Below, piece by piece: positions 25,201 through 36,607 of a stretch of DNA of 64,000 nt (within the stretch, counting starts at the first letter, position 1; the number at the start of each line of letters is the position of its first letter). This stretch comes from Sisyra terminalis (lineage: Eukaryota > Arthropoda > Insecta > Neuroptera > Sisyridae), in the NCBI GenBank assembly GCA_958496175.1, contig OY292275.1, positions 46,329,701-46,393,700 of the forward strand. The letters are read 5' to 3'. A program made the translations under genes and the position numbers. The notes below the pieces were generated by a model, which was not told where the DNA came from, made no database searches, and worked only from the letters and a program-made list of their open reading frames with translations.

Positions 25201-26708
25201 TTTGGTCTTTTGAATTCTGTGTAAAATTAGGCATTAAAAGATTTTTTTAAATGCAATTTCTTCTACTCTGACACATTTCCCCTTATTGCATGCTTTTAGT
25301 GATTCTGTATATACACGATATATTCTTTTATGCTTTTAGGATTTATACATTAAATCATTTTTTTATTTATTTTTAAAACACCAAACTTTAAAATATAAAT
25401 TTACATCACATTTTAAAATGGGAAAATGCTTTTAAATTTTTACAAGGGGATGAAAAATAATCGCGAGGAGCTCCCCTTTAAACGTATCTTCCTAAGATGC
25501 ATTCCTCCTTTTTCATACTTTCTCAATTGACTGGATCAAAAGACTTTAGCCCATTGCTAATACGTAATTTTATATAAAAACATTAAAAAAATATATTTAT
25601 TTAACATTAAAATCAATTTAAGTATTAATTTTGGTATTTTATCACTAAAATATTTCATTTGAAAGTATTTTTCCGCGAAAATAAACGAATGCCACCTTTA
25701 TTACAAATATAAAAGATTGGTCTTTGAAGTGATTTTTTTTGAGTTTTCAACTACAGTTTCATCCCATAATGAACTTTCCTACACTTTTAACTATGACTTG
25801 TCCGAAATCATGGTTTTTCAATAGTTTCCAAATTTTGGACTTGCATTTTTCCATTTAATTTAATTACACTAATGATTTTGAACGACGATAAAACAGGCCT
25901 AAAAATAGGTGTAGATTTTTTTCTAATAATTTTTTTACAAACAAGAGAATTGATTTAAACTAAGCAAACATAAATATATATATGTAATGTTCTCGCTGTG
26001 TTAAAAAAAAAGTTAAAAAAGAGTAATAAAAATGAAAACAGTTTTGCACAAAAAAATGTATAACATTAAACGGATTGCTAGCACATATTTTTCTTTTAGT
26101 CAATGTGGTCTTTTTGACTCTCTCTTTATTGAATATTAAATGTAAAAATAATTTACTTTTCCTACCGTTTTTTTGTTTTTTTTTTCCTTCTACTTATATC
26201 GTTACAACTTTACTCTATGTTTGAATTCCATTTTTGTTTGCAAATGTTTCGGTAAAGTTGTGTGAAACCTGGTTAGAAATTGATGACTTCAGTCTACAAA
26301 ATTCAATAGTAATTAAATTTTAAACGGAAAATTAAACTTTGACCTTTCCAGAGTGATATCATGGAGTTAGAAGAGTGTTAATAAAAGAAATAGTTGATCA
26401 ATGCATCGCAAAAAACTCCTTTGTTAAAACATCTCTAATTCTTTATGTTACTTTATCAATATTATCAATGATTTATTAGTTTCGCTCTTAACACGAAAAA
26501 ACAGTTCTTATAACCAACATCGAGAGTAGAAACAGTAAATAATGGTAAATGGTAAAGTAAAATTATCCCACTATAATTCGACCAAAGGTTCAATTTTGTC
26601 CGAAGTCAGAAATTACTTAATTTTCGTAACTTTAAACAAAATTATTATGTTATAATTGAAATCATCACAGCTAATTAAAAAAAAACTAGTGAAAACTCAT
26701 TATCTAGA
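22201..26708. other. AT-rich stretch downstream of Nca
   Basis: No supported gene. The sequence is rich in AATAAA hexamers and A/T runs and could contain a long alternative Nca 3'UTR. Short simple repeats occur (TTG repeats near 24477, TATATATA near 24200). No clear transposon was recognised. Confidence 0.4.
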
Positions 26709-26893
26709 TATGGGATCCCCAACTCCTTGCCCAAGGGCGTTATGGTCCCATAAAGCGTTTATGTGTCCACCATCATAATAAAAACTATGAAAGTTAAATA
26801 ATGCATAAAGATATCATGAAAAAAAAATCATTCCCGTCGTTTGATCGGCGTTTTAGAAATAGTTCTTTGACTGAAAAGGGTTGGGGACCTCTA
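26709..26893. mobile_element. Degenerate hAT-like MITE
   Basis: The left end reads TGGGATCCCCAACTCCTT and the right end AAAGGGTTGGGGACCTCTA, an imperfect inverted repeat of the GGGGTCCCCAACC type common to hAT MITEs. Internal GC is higher than around it. The 8-bp flanks do not match, so the target duplication is lost or the edges are slightly off. Confidence 0.5.
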
Positions 26894-27870
26894 AAAGACA
26901 ATCTGCACAACCATGAATATGATTCAACTCAGTTTATGACTATGGGATCAAAAACTAAAACCTTTACATTTTTTTTTTAATAAATTTAGCGACAGAAAAT
27001 TGATACTTTTCCACTGTACCATTGAACTAGTTTCGACTTGGTCGAATCTTCGACTTTTTGTCCGAAGTACCATATACTTCCTAAAAAGATCCTACGTGTT
27101 TTGCAGTTTATTTGCAAGAGTTAAAGACAACTGAAGTCATCAATGTATAAAATACGAACAAATAAGTATCAAGTTCAAAGAATACTCAAGATAATTAATT
27201 AAGCAATTTATCTATTAAGCAGGTAAACTTATTTAGAAATCATCAGTTTCGCAAGTAACTTAAACTTTAAGTATTACAATTTTGTACGTTGGTAATGCCT
27301 CTACAAATTTAAAGTTCAAAACGATGGATTTTTCGATGAAATTGAGGACTTTCAAGAAAAAACCAAATGAAAAATCTGAAAACATTTTGCAAATAAAAAT
27401 TTCAAACACTTTTCTCCTTTCTATACTCTTACGGTTTAAAAATGTTTACAATTTCTCTTAATCTAATCTATTTATAATTAATAATAATAAAATTACTGCA
27501 TTGTTAAATATTATTATTATAATTATAATTATAAATTTACCTAATTAAAATTATTATGATTATTATGCTCTATAATATTATCTCTTACCCCCTTTTGAAT
27601 TATTGTAAATTACAATTGCATCTTAAAAAAAATAAAAAAAAATATATAAATATATATGAAAAATAAATGTTAAATTATCTGGAATGTATGTTTTATGGAA
27701 TTTTATTAAAAATGAAAGAGTAAACTTGATGATGATTGTGTTGCTTGAAAAATTTCAGAAACATCAGTTGGAAGTCGTAAATAGTTTTTAATTTAATTGT
27801 TAAATAATACAATTACATCGAATCGATATAATAAAAAGAAAAAAAGTATATATAGTATCGAAATTGTCGT
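26894..27870. other. AT-rich stretch between Nca and flightin
   Basis: No gene seen. It contains AT microsatellite-like sequence around 27475-27560 and the downstream flank of flightin, which is transcribed from the right. No strong terminal repeat was found. Confidence 0.4.
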
Positions 27871-28465
27871 TTATGCGTAAAGATAGGTGGAATATTTTCG
27901 GTGGATGAAAGCTTTGCTGTGGTAACGGTAAAAAGTTCCGCTCAATCTCATTTTGGTGAGGAGGGTGACGTCTTTATCTCTGGCGAGGGTGGCTTCTGAT
28001 CTGCGACCACCTTTGCTCACATATGTGCGTAGGGCTCTTTCAGCCCACGTTTGCGCTACAGGTACATCACGGTTGAGGCCCCTTTGTCGCTTGTCCAGAT
28101 AATCGATTACATCGTCGTAATAATTGTGTCGGTAATCATACATGTAGTTATATTGCAAAAATTTCGGTCTATTAAAAAAAGAAGTTAAAATCAATTATAG
28201 TAATGTTTTTCTCCAGGAAAAAAAATTATTCTTTTCGGGGCTGAGAAATAATTGCTTACCGAACCCAGTGTTTGCAGAGGACTAATTTTTTGGGCATGTC
28301 TGTTGGTGGTTCTGGTACAGCAGGAGCTGGAGGAGCCGCGGCAGCGGCCTCGGCCGCAGCGGCGGCTTCTGCGGCAGCAGCAGCTTCCGCTGCCGCTTTG
28401 GCCTCAGCTTCGGCCGCCGCAGCTTCAGCTGGATCTTCAATAAACCAAGGTTCGTCGTCAGCCAT
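27871..28465 (-). CDS. fln: Flightin (thick-filament protein of flight muscle)
   Basis: Two coding exons on the minus strand: 28465-28260 (ATG to CG|GTAAGC) and 28168-27871 (acceptor TTTAATAG, stop TAA). The intron is 91 bp. The split codon restores Arg in HWVRPKFLQY, giving 167 residues. The core WVRPKFLQYNYMYDYR followed by NYYDDVIDYLDKRQ and QTWAERALRT is the WYR domain that defines flightin, about residues 64-118. Flightin binds the myosin rod and stabilises thick filaments in insect flight muscle. The N-terminus MADDEPWFIEDP is acidic like the fly protein, but residues about 13-44 are almost entirely Ala with scattered Glu, followed by a Pro-rich linker. The Ala codons are mixed GCN and form a GC-rich island in AT-rich DNA. 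The ATG is directly preceded by a splice acceptor (GGTAG), so a 5'UTR intron is likely. Confidence 0.95.
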
Positions 28466-28544
28466 TCTACCAAAATAATACGAATAAAACCGTTAAAAAA
28501 TGATCACCAAATCACACCAAATCAATGCACTATACTATATTCAC

Positions 28545-28662
28545 CTTAAATATAGTTTACGAAAATGCTAAGCGCAAATAACCACCAATTGGCTGTCGCG
28601 TGTGTTCAGCCACTAATAAATCTCAACGAACAATATTCAAAATGATGATCGTCTAGATTATA
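28545..28662 (-). promoter_or_regulatory. Possible flightin 5' non-coding exon and promoter
   Basis: On the minus strand a TATA-like TATTATAATC lies at about 28655-28664. About 110 bases downstream a donor AAG|GTGAAT ends a putative non-coding exon at 28545. Splicing to the acceptor GGTAG at 28467 would remove a 78-base intron and place the exon in front of the flightin ATG. This is inferred from splice signals only. Confidence 0.3.
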
Positions 28663-29540
28663 ATAGTGAGCCCCCCACTTTGTCGCACGTTCGATACCTG
28701 CCAATCAATTTCGATGTGGTTGATGAAAAAAGTCGATTAATTGGGGCGACCTGTTGGCCAAATTGACCTTAGTTATGGCTCACTTCAAAACAAAACATCA
28801 CCAATGACAATGAGCTAATATTTGCCCCCGAATTTTCCAACAGCAAAGCAGATCACGAACACCGATCAGCCACATTTTCGGCGTGAAACGCACCAAAATT
28901 TGTACGACTTACTATTATCTATAACGCTTTACGATGGAAATGACTCACACTACTGTCGAAAAGTTAGGTCAGTCTGTTTAAAATTAGAAGAATTGATTCG
29001 ATAAGCGGAGATATTAATTAGTTGAAATAGTATTTTACGATTAACTTTCATGCTTACTAAAGTTTTAATCGGTTTTTCTTAAATAATAATCAAACAATCA
29101 CTAGCCTGCTGATTCAATAATATAAATTTGAGAACTTCCTGTTATAAAAAGTAAGTAACTTACAGAATTTATTAAAATTTCTCTTAATAATCAACTTAAA
29201 AAGAACTTCTTTAACTTAATGGTATGTCAATTTTTGATTTAAATTTGGTAAAATTTTATTACTAAGGGTTTAACAATGAAAGTAACTTTGACTTAAAATT
29301 TATATTAAAAATTCATTATAACTGTTCTTTATAACTTATTAGAACTACAAAGGAAATTTTTATCTATTTCTGTAAAAAAAATATTTTTCTTACTGTGCTA
29401 TAACAATATGTTGCATAACAATCCACGATGCAGCCAAATTTCTTTCCTAATACCTGCACGTATTATTAATGACTTTCATTTCGGTTTTAAATTTAATTTC
29501 CATATCTTTAAATTATAGTATGGTACATTTTGCTAATTTT
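28663..29540. other. Non-coding DNA upstream of flightin
   Basis: No supported gene. The 60-codon frame at 28822-29004 has no recognisable domain. The first 200 bases are less AT-rich and could hold flightin regulatory sequence. Confidence 0.35.
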
Positions 29541-29706
29541 CCCTATGAGTGGTTAAGATGTCAAGATGATCATTTAAAAAATGTAAACTGAAAATGGGTT
29601 TGAATCTCGTGACGAGCAAATTTAACTAATATTTCTCGGCTTACGGATTCCTATGAACCCTAGATTAGCAGACGATGTTGTTATAGTTAAAAAGCAATAT
29701 TAAATA
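29541..29706 (+). mobile_element. tRNA-derived SINE, copy 3 (decayed)
   Basis: The order of SINE landmarks is kept but eroded: GAGTGGTTAAGATG (A-box region), GGGTTTGAATCTCG (B-box), ATATTTCTCGGCTTACGGATT and ATGAACCCTAGATTAGC. It is the oldest-looking plus-strand copy in the window. Confidence 0.6.
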
Positions 29707-30184
29707 TCCAGTGAAAATATGTAAGTCTTAAAAACTTTAAAAGTAATCACAATCGCATTGATTTCATGATTTTCAGATCATTAGATTTACTCCCAAAACA
29801 CAAAACATCTTGCCTAGAGTCGTAGGTCTACAATCATGGAAATAACACACCTCACAAGCATTTCAAGTTAATGGAAAGTTAAGGAAACCTACGAAAAAGA
29901 AAGATAAGACAAACGTTTTTATTCTTCAGCAAAATTTTATTCTTCCTTCTTCATTCTTCGTTATTCTGGGAGTTTCTGCTTGTTTTCAACTGGAGATTCG
30001 CCTGTAACACCTCAAACTTAGAACTTCCAATTTTAACTTCCAGTAGTGAAAAAGGGTGAGAATTTGTCTAAATTATTTTTTAGATTTTTTCTTTATTTCA
30101 TTGGCAATTTGGTTAAACTGGTAAGAAACTTTGTTAATCCCTGTTTTAAAAAATATTAAACTTTTTCGAGATGTGCATAAAAGA

Positions 30185-30785
30185 TATAAATCTACTGAGT
30201 TTCAATTTTTAGAGTAACAGTAGGTTATTTACCCCATTTTACATTTGAATCCAAAACTATTTTTTTATAGTAAATTTTCGTTTATCGGTATTGTTTGATG
30301 TTTACTTAAAAAAAAATATAGTAAGAGACATTATGACAGTTTCATTTACCGTTTTTGTAGATTAGAGTTCCCCAAAAAAGTTTTCTTATAGAATCCTTCC
30401 GAAAGTTTTTGTGGATCCTGGAGCTTTTGCTTTACCTAAAGCTGTTATAATCTACATTATTATCTAGTAATTGATATTTTAGATAGATAGAGATATCATT
30501 TTAATTTTTGGGGTAACAATAGGCTATTTAGTCTATTTTTCATTTCAAAAAGGCAATAGTTATTTTTAATCCAAAACAAGTTTTTATAAAGTTAATTTTC
30601 GCTTATCATAAATAATTGATTTTTGTTTTAAAAAAAATATAGTCAGATATTATGATAGTTTTATATTCTTCTCCGAAAATTTCTTTTTGTAGAACCCTTA
30701 TAAAAGGATTACAGATCATGGAACCTTTGCTATACCAAAAGCTGTTTTAAACTAGATTATTAGTAATAGATATTTTACACCAACA
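30185..30785. repeat. Diverged tandem duplication with unit of about 300 bp
   Basis: Two successive units share the same series of landmarks: AATTTTTAGAGTAACAGTAGG against AATTTTTGGGGTAACAATAGG, AAATATAGTAAGAGACATTATGA against AAATATAGTCAGATATTATGA, a GGATCCTGGAGCTTTTGCTT block against GATCATGGAACCTTTGCTAT, and AAAGCTGTTATAATCTA against AAAGCTGTTTTAAACTA. The second unit begins near 30485. No coding frame runs through it. To its right, 30900-30965 looks like a hAT end (GGAACTCACTTTGGAAAAC), so the duplication may be internal to an old transposon. Confidence 0.65.
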
Positions 30786-32918
30786 GTAATAGCAGTTTGT
30801 AATAGCTTTTTAGTATCCAGTATAATAGTTTGATACATTTTTTTTGAAAATGTAGTTTATCTTAATATTTTAAAATCATAAAATATACAATAGCTTGACT
30901 TATGGAACCCCAAAACTTTTTCATGGAACCCGAGGGTTCCACGGAACTCACTTTGGAAAACTACTGTAGATAATCAAATTACTTATTCTATGAGAGGAAT
31001 TGGAAATGTATTGATTCATAATTATAAGTACCGAATCATTACCTACAGATTATTACTAAATTCGCTCAATTCCTTTGTAGCCCTAGGCGTTAAAAAAACT
31101 GCTTAAAAAACATTCTTAACTTAATATTTTTATAAAACAAGCTAAAATATTTAAAGAAGCTAATGTTCTTATCTTATTTGATGTAAAAATAAATTAAAAA
31201 TGCCTTTACAGATACCTTTATAGATTTGAAGGCTATTCAGATACATGCATTGTATTTATAGTAGTATTAATTATATTGCCAATTTTGATCAATAATTTCG
31301 ACATTTGCAACGAAACTTTCCAACGGTGGTGTAAAATCAGTCACTTGCCAAAATTCTAGATTTTAAGTGGCAGAAAAAAGTCGATATTTAACTCAGAAAC
31401 CGTACTGATAATTGGTACCTACATATTTTCCTAGTTGAAAATTCGTGATTTCTCTTTCATTTCGAAAAGCTAAAATTGGATGAATAACCCCGGGTAATTA
31501 ATAAACTCTGGCTTGTAATTGAAGCATTGGCTATCAAAAATGTTAAGCCAATATAAGACTAATTAAGAGTCATAGCCTTTGAAGTGCATTATTGTGTTTT
31601 AGTGGTTGAAATTATTGTTGTCGTTTGTTGATACTTTTCTGAAACGATAAAGAGATGAAGACATAGATGAAAAGGCAGCTGAACGCATTTTGGCGACAAT
31701 GCTATTGTAACATTTCGTTATTTATGTCTTCTAGCTACATCATAAATAGCACACGCGCCAAGTAATCTCGCGAAACATAAAGTTCAATTTAACAAAGATA
31801 TGACATTTTTTTCGTGTCAGAATCTTTTTGTTTGTTTTGCGACTAATTTATCACCTCGTACAGGCTTTGTTTAGTTAATTATACGATTATAAAAATACTT
31901 TAATGAATTACAAACTAATACATCGCAATATTTTATCACATGGCTACTAATCAACGTATTCGACTCAGTTAATGAGCCATGTAATCTTCATTCGGACAAA
32001 TCTTGATTTTAATCGCGTGTTTGTTTAAAATTAGTTCCCAGTTAACACTGAAGGATTTTACACTTATTTTTATAGGTAATCTATGAATATAAAATACATC
32101 CTTCGATATAATAAAGCTCTGCAACAATAAAATGTTTCAAAATTTCAAACTATATAAATTCAACTTCAAACTTTCAAAAATAATAATGAAAGAAAACTAA
32201 TTTAAAATGAAATCCAAGTCTCTAAATTTTGCATTTATTAATAGAAGATAATTATTGTCACCAACTTAGTCAAAACAACGTTTTCCAAGAATTTATAAGC
32301 TTATATTAGCTTGTATGTATTTAGGAAAATTTTCAGTACATTAAACAATTGTTTCAAAGTTAAAAAAGAGACATTAAAATTATAATAATTTATAGATAAT
32401 ATATGGATATAAGAAACAACTCCCAGCATAAGAAAGTCCTTTAACAATGAAGTTGAAAAAATGAATCACATGTATCGTGGTACTCCGCAATCATGCCAAT
32501 GAAAAGTTGCCAATTAAATATATCAATCATTACAAAAGTAGAAAATATTTGATAATTTATCAATAGACTTATATTAAACTTAATGCTCAAAAAATTAGCA
32601 CAATAAATATTAAAATTGGGCAATTGCATACTGAGCAATCTGGAGGTTAACACTTTTGTTTTAGAAATTAATACCGCGGCTATAGTACAATACAAATTTT
32701 ACTGCAGCTGTTTTGCCAGAATCTAAAAATAAAAATGTGTTAATTGTAAAGAAATCTAAACTTGATCTCAAAACTACTGTAGATATCTTCATTACTCTTA
32801 CTTAATAATGTACAACCTGAAACCTTCATAAGATTAAAAACACTATGTAAAAAGGATTCCATTTCGTTAGAATATCGGCTAGTCGCGGCAGTCTCTTATT
32901 CTGGACAATAATTCAAAA
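30786..32918. other. AT-rich stretch, with a possible hAT end near 30900-30965
   Basis: The bases around 30905-30965 (GGAACCCGAGGGTTCC, GGAACTCACTTTGG, then AAAACTACTGTAGAT) resemble the terminus of Charlie-like hAT MITEs. The opposite end may be the GTAGATTAGAGTTCCCC near 30357. The rest holds no supported gene; the minus-strand frame at 32441-32695 is featureless. Confidence 0.35.
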
Positions 32919-33086
32919 ATAGCCTATGGTGGCCAAGTGGTCAAGGTGGCCATTACGATAGGTAATGGGTTCGATCCTTGTAACGATTAAATTTTCAAAA
33001 TTTCTCGATTTACGGATTTTTAATAACCCTAGAGTCGCTAAGGACCTTAACAATAATAAATTAGTGGTACATAACAATCAAAAAAT
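32919..33086 (+). mobile_element. tRNA-derived SINE, copy 4
   Basis: GGTGGCCAAGTGGTCAAGG (A-box region), GGGTTCGATCCTTG (B-box), TTTCTCGATTTACGG, AACCCTAGAGTCGCTAAGGA and a tail ATAACAATC then A6. A 63-codon frame through it is a chance product of the repeat. Confidence 0.85.
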
Positions 33087-33232
33087 AAATCGAAAGAGGA
33101 GAAATATCATCAATGGGATCTCGATGGTGTTTACGGGGACCGGAGGCCATGGATGAAATATGAAAGTTTTTCTGAAAGCAAAATCCATAAAGATGCGGTG
33201 CCACTAACGGTGAACTGCAAATGGGTGAGGAT

Positions 33233-34258
33233 TAGGGATTATAATATCGGATCAAAAGTTCACCGGTATTCAGGCACTTTTTAGATCTTAATACCGGAAT
33301 ACCGATCTTACACATAATAGGTATTTTAGAAAAGGAAAGATAACACAAGTGTTTCTTTGTTTTATTTGCCAGTTTAATTAGAGAGGGTAAATATCACAAA
33401 AAATAATTTCTAACTTTTAAATTATAACAGTATATAAAGAGTCACAGAAAAGTAAAAGAACAACGAACATCGTATGTATTTAAATCACTAAAAATGTTAA
33501 CATTCAGCCTATGGTACTATTACAAATCTTTGAAATGGAATCTTGATAAACATAAAAACTTACTGTTGGCCGAATGGTCTAGGTGACCGCTCCAAAACTG
33601 ATAGGTAATGGGTTCGATCCTCGTATCAAGTAAATTTTCAATATTTCTCGATAACGAATATTATTAACCCTAGAGTCGTTAAAAGACCTTAGCAGTTATA
33701 AAACGACTGTAAATAACCATTAAAACAAGAAAATGAACATAAGTCTATGCTCGTTAGTTGGTGGTATAATCTACGCTAGTTAGTGATACTGTTACGGCGT
33801 GATATATTTTTTCCAAGTATCTACTTCTAAATCATTTGTCTTCAAATAAATCGAATATTCGTCGGGTGGTTTTGAATATAACTGATTTCTGTATTGTATT
33901 TTGGTTTGTGGTCTGTTTTTTTAATTATCGATAACTCTAATGTTTCTTCAAGAAACAATTCCTTTTCACTATCAAAATAAGTGCCATCATCATCTGCGAT
34001 AATTCTATCGAATTCTTTTAAATGTGGATGGGTTTGTGGGTTACAATTTTAATGGAAATTTCTATAAACTTGATCAAATTTGAATTGGTTAGTCTTTTTT
34101 CTCGCAAAGAGTAATGGAAATATTTTAAGAAAATAATTTTAGTAAATACCGAAAAAACGGTATACAAACTTATGAATATCGGTATCTATTATAAAATTGT
34201 ACAAATGGCTCAAAATACCGGTATTCGGTATCCTGGTTTACCGGTATTGCAATCCCTA
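33233..34258. mobile_element. hAT-type element with nested SINE
   Basis: The left end begins TAGGGATTATAATATCGG and the right end finishes TTGCAATCCCTA, and both termini are rich in ACCGGTATT motifs on facing strands. The 8-bp flanks GTGAGGAT (33225-33232) and GTGAGAAT (34259-34266) agree at 7 of 8 positions, as for a hAT target duplication. A SINE lies at 33557-33728. On the minus strand, 33930-34030 reads as an acidic run (FDRIIADDDGTYF, then ELFLEETLEL) that may be the rim of a lost transposase frame. It is about 1 kb long and has no intact gene. Confidence 0.78.
33557..33728 (+). mobile_element. tRNA-derived SINE, copy 5 (nested)
   Basis: CTTACTGTTGGCCGAATGG (A-box region), GGGTTCGATCCTCG (B-box), ATATTTCTCGATAACG, TTAACCCTAGAGTCG, AGACCTTAGCAGTTATAAAA and a tail GTAAATAACCATTAAAA. 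It sits inside the hAT-type element 33233-34258. Confidence 0.88.
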
Positions 34259-34673
34259 GTGAGAATATACTGCATTTCATTTTTAGGATATTAGAACCAT
34301 TTAATGGGGATAATTATAAGGAAATCTACCTGCTCCTGTAACTAAGCACCAAAACAATGTTTTGATAAATAAGAAGATTTCAATATAAGTTTATTCAAGA
34401 TAAATAAAACAAATATGGGTGTTAATTTTATAATATTGAAACCATTATAACTCTTCTACTCATTTTGTCCTAATAGACTCTTGATATTTTAAAATTAAAA
34501 CATTTAAAAATTGCAAAAACTTTAGACTATTTAATTTTCATTTATCTCGGTGTTAAAAATTATCGACCAACGCAAAATCGTCAACCTCAAAAAATTTCCA
34601 CTTTCTCACGACTGGCTTTCCTTCAATCGATTTGATTACGGCGTGGAATTGCGAATTGCAATCACATAATCAG

Positions 34674-34754
34674 TATAAAAAGGACACTAACGCTCACGTA
34701 ACCCACAGAAAATTACAGATGTGCAAATTTCGATAAAAATAAATTTAGCGAAAA
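34674..34754 (+). promoter_or_regulatory. Candidate TATA promoter and short non-coding first exon
   Basis: CAGTATAAAAAGGACA contains a strong TATA box (34674-34680) on the plus strand. A donor-like AAC|GTGAGC follows at about 34755, which would end a short 5' exon. The surrounding kilobase (34560-35600) is less AT-rich and free of the repeats seen on either side, as expected for conserved regulatory DNA. No gene can be linked to it from the sequence. Confidence 0.25.
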
Positions 34755-36043
34755 CGTGAGCAACACATTGCTCGTCTAATCTCGAATATATTTCATTCAC
34801 TCAAAACACTTTTATCGGAATACATTAAAAATGATGATTTTCTAAATCTTTCTTCATATTTTGAAACTAGTCAAAGAGATGTACGATAAAAAATTCGTTC
34901 AATCTCAAAACTTGGCTGATAGTCAAGCGCAATCATCTGCTCATGATTTATGTATCCTCGACAATTTCGTCTATTGAGGAGAAAAGAAAAACTTCCCTAA
35001 TTGGATTGATGTTAATTTCGCCAAGTCAATTAAAGTCGTAGCATTTAAGCGATGAGAAATTGCATCCACTCAATGGGTGGTTGGTACCTTTACACGTTTT
35101 AATTGCAATAACAATAATTGCAATTTCTTGGCCAATTTTCGCGACAAAAATAGTCGTTGATTGTTACCTTGAAACACGTTCGTTAACATGCTTTTGATTA
35201 GTTCCAATTACGTAAGGCCAACAACAGGCAATTAACACAACAAATGTTTCATGTCGCCGCAATTGTTACGAAAATCCTCCGAAAATCGAGGCATTCCTTC
35301 ATGTTTCACCTGAGGTGAGAGACACAATAGATTGGTGAGCGATTCCGGGAAATTTTCGCGATTGTTCTTCAAATTGAAGCTTTGAGACGTACACCTATAA
35401 GTTATTATTGTCTTTTTGATGGCATTGAACGTTACGAACTTTCAGAGAGAACCGAAAATATCGTTGCATCACTATGCCACATTCCTAGCATTGAAAACTG
35501 TCGAAACGTCTTCAACAACCTGTCCACGCGATTCTAATTGAATTTCAATTGTACGGTCTGTAAAGCTTTATGTAACCATAACAGTAGTGCGTTTGGTCTT
35601 ATGAGATTTGCATATTAAATTCTTTAATTAAATACTATCAAAGCAGATCAAAATATTTCATGTCAGCCGATTTTATTTTCGTGTCCAATAATTCATTTTT
35701 ATTAATTTCAATTCCAATTTTTTGAGTTCATTAAGTTAAGAAGTGGGTTTTCCATCTTTTCAGTTTTCCAAGATGGGTTTTCCACCACAGGTAGTTCCGT
35801 TTTTTCTCGTTAGGGATACTTTACTAATATCAAATTTTGCAATAAAAAAAATCAATCTCGTTTTTTAATAAAAGTATCCACTAGGGGAGTCGTTAAGTTT
35901 AAAATTGGCTTAAGTCTTTTTCAAGATCACTCCATGACCAGAAATGTATAATGGAAATATGTATAATGCTTTTTAGATTTTCTATTACAAATACAAAATA
36001 TTTTCTTAAAATAAAATACTTTTAGTTCTTTATTCTGTTTAAT
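34755..36043. other. Repeat-poor, less AT-rich non-coding stretch
   Basis: No open frame of note and none of the window's transposon families occurs in 34755-35700. The composition is more even than in neighbouring DNA. It may be an intron or enhancer region of an unseen gene. The right part, 35700-36043, returns to AT-rich sequence. Confidence 0.35.
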
Positions 36044-36051
36044 CTTTATTC

Positions 36052-36275
36052 GGCTCTAGTGTACTTTAGCACACCCACAATCTGGCACCGTTGCATTTTC
36101 GACTTTGTTTTTAATTTAATTCGCGATTAAATCGGTCCATAATGAAAATTTAGCAACAAAAGAGAGAATTATGCCATATTAGAATTGAATTAACAAAAAT
36201 ATCGCGATTTAAATTAAAAACAAAGTTGAAATGCAACGTTGCCAGATTGTGGGTGTGCTAAAGTACATTTGAGCC
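36052..36275. mobile_element. Palindromic foldback element, copy 2, with perfect 8-bp duplication
   Basis: The arms, about 75 bases each, are near-perfect inverted copies: left GTACTTTAGCACACCCACAA then TCTGGCACCGTTGCATTT; right AAATGCAACGTTGCCAGA then TTGTGGGTGTGCTAAAGTAC. The edges are GGCTC and GAGCC. CTTTATTC flanks both sides exactly (36044-36051 and 36276-36283). A transcript of this 224-bp element would fold into a long hairpin. No coding frame is present. Confidence 0.88.
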
Positions 36276-36435
36276 CTTTATTCTTTATTTTATTAGATTT
36301 TTATTTAAATTAAGGATCAATTATTATTATTGTTAACCTCACTTCCAGCATCTTCTTGCTTTGGTAGCCATAGTGATTAAAAAAATAAAAAAACTACTCT
36401 TTGCCTCATTAATTTACAGTTGAAAAATTTTACCA

Positions 36436-36607
36436 AACTTACTGGTGGCCGAGTGGTCAAGGTGACCGCTCCAAAACTAGAAGGTGTTGGGTTTGATTCT
36501 CGTATCGAGCGATTTTGCAATATTTCTCGATTACGGATTTTTATAAACCGTATAGTCCTTAAAGACCTTAGTCCTTACAAAGCGACGATAAATAACAATT
36601 AAAAAAA
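36436..36607 (+). mobile_element. tRNA-derived SINE, copy 6
   Basis: CTTACTGGTGGCCGAGTGG and TCAAGGTGACCGCTCC (A-box region), GGGTTTGATTCTCG (B-box, two changes), ATATTTCTCGATTACGG, AAAGACCTTAGTCC and a tail GATAAATAACAATT then A7. It is among the best-preserved copies. A 60-codon frame through it is spurious. Confidence 0.88.

Noticed and set aside
28272..28478. Plus-strand frame rich in Ala and Ser across flightin exon 1
   Set aside because: It is the antisense reading of the GCN-rich poly-alanine segment of flightin.
36420..36602. Open frame through a SINE copy (also 32965-33156)
   Set aside because: The frames are made by SINE sequence and differ between copies, with no conserved protein.
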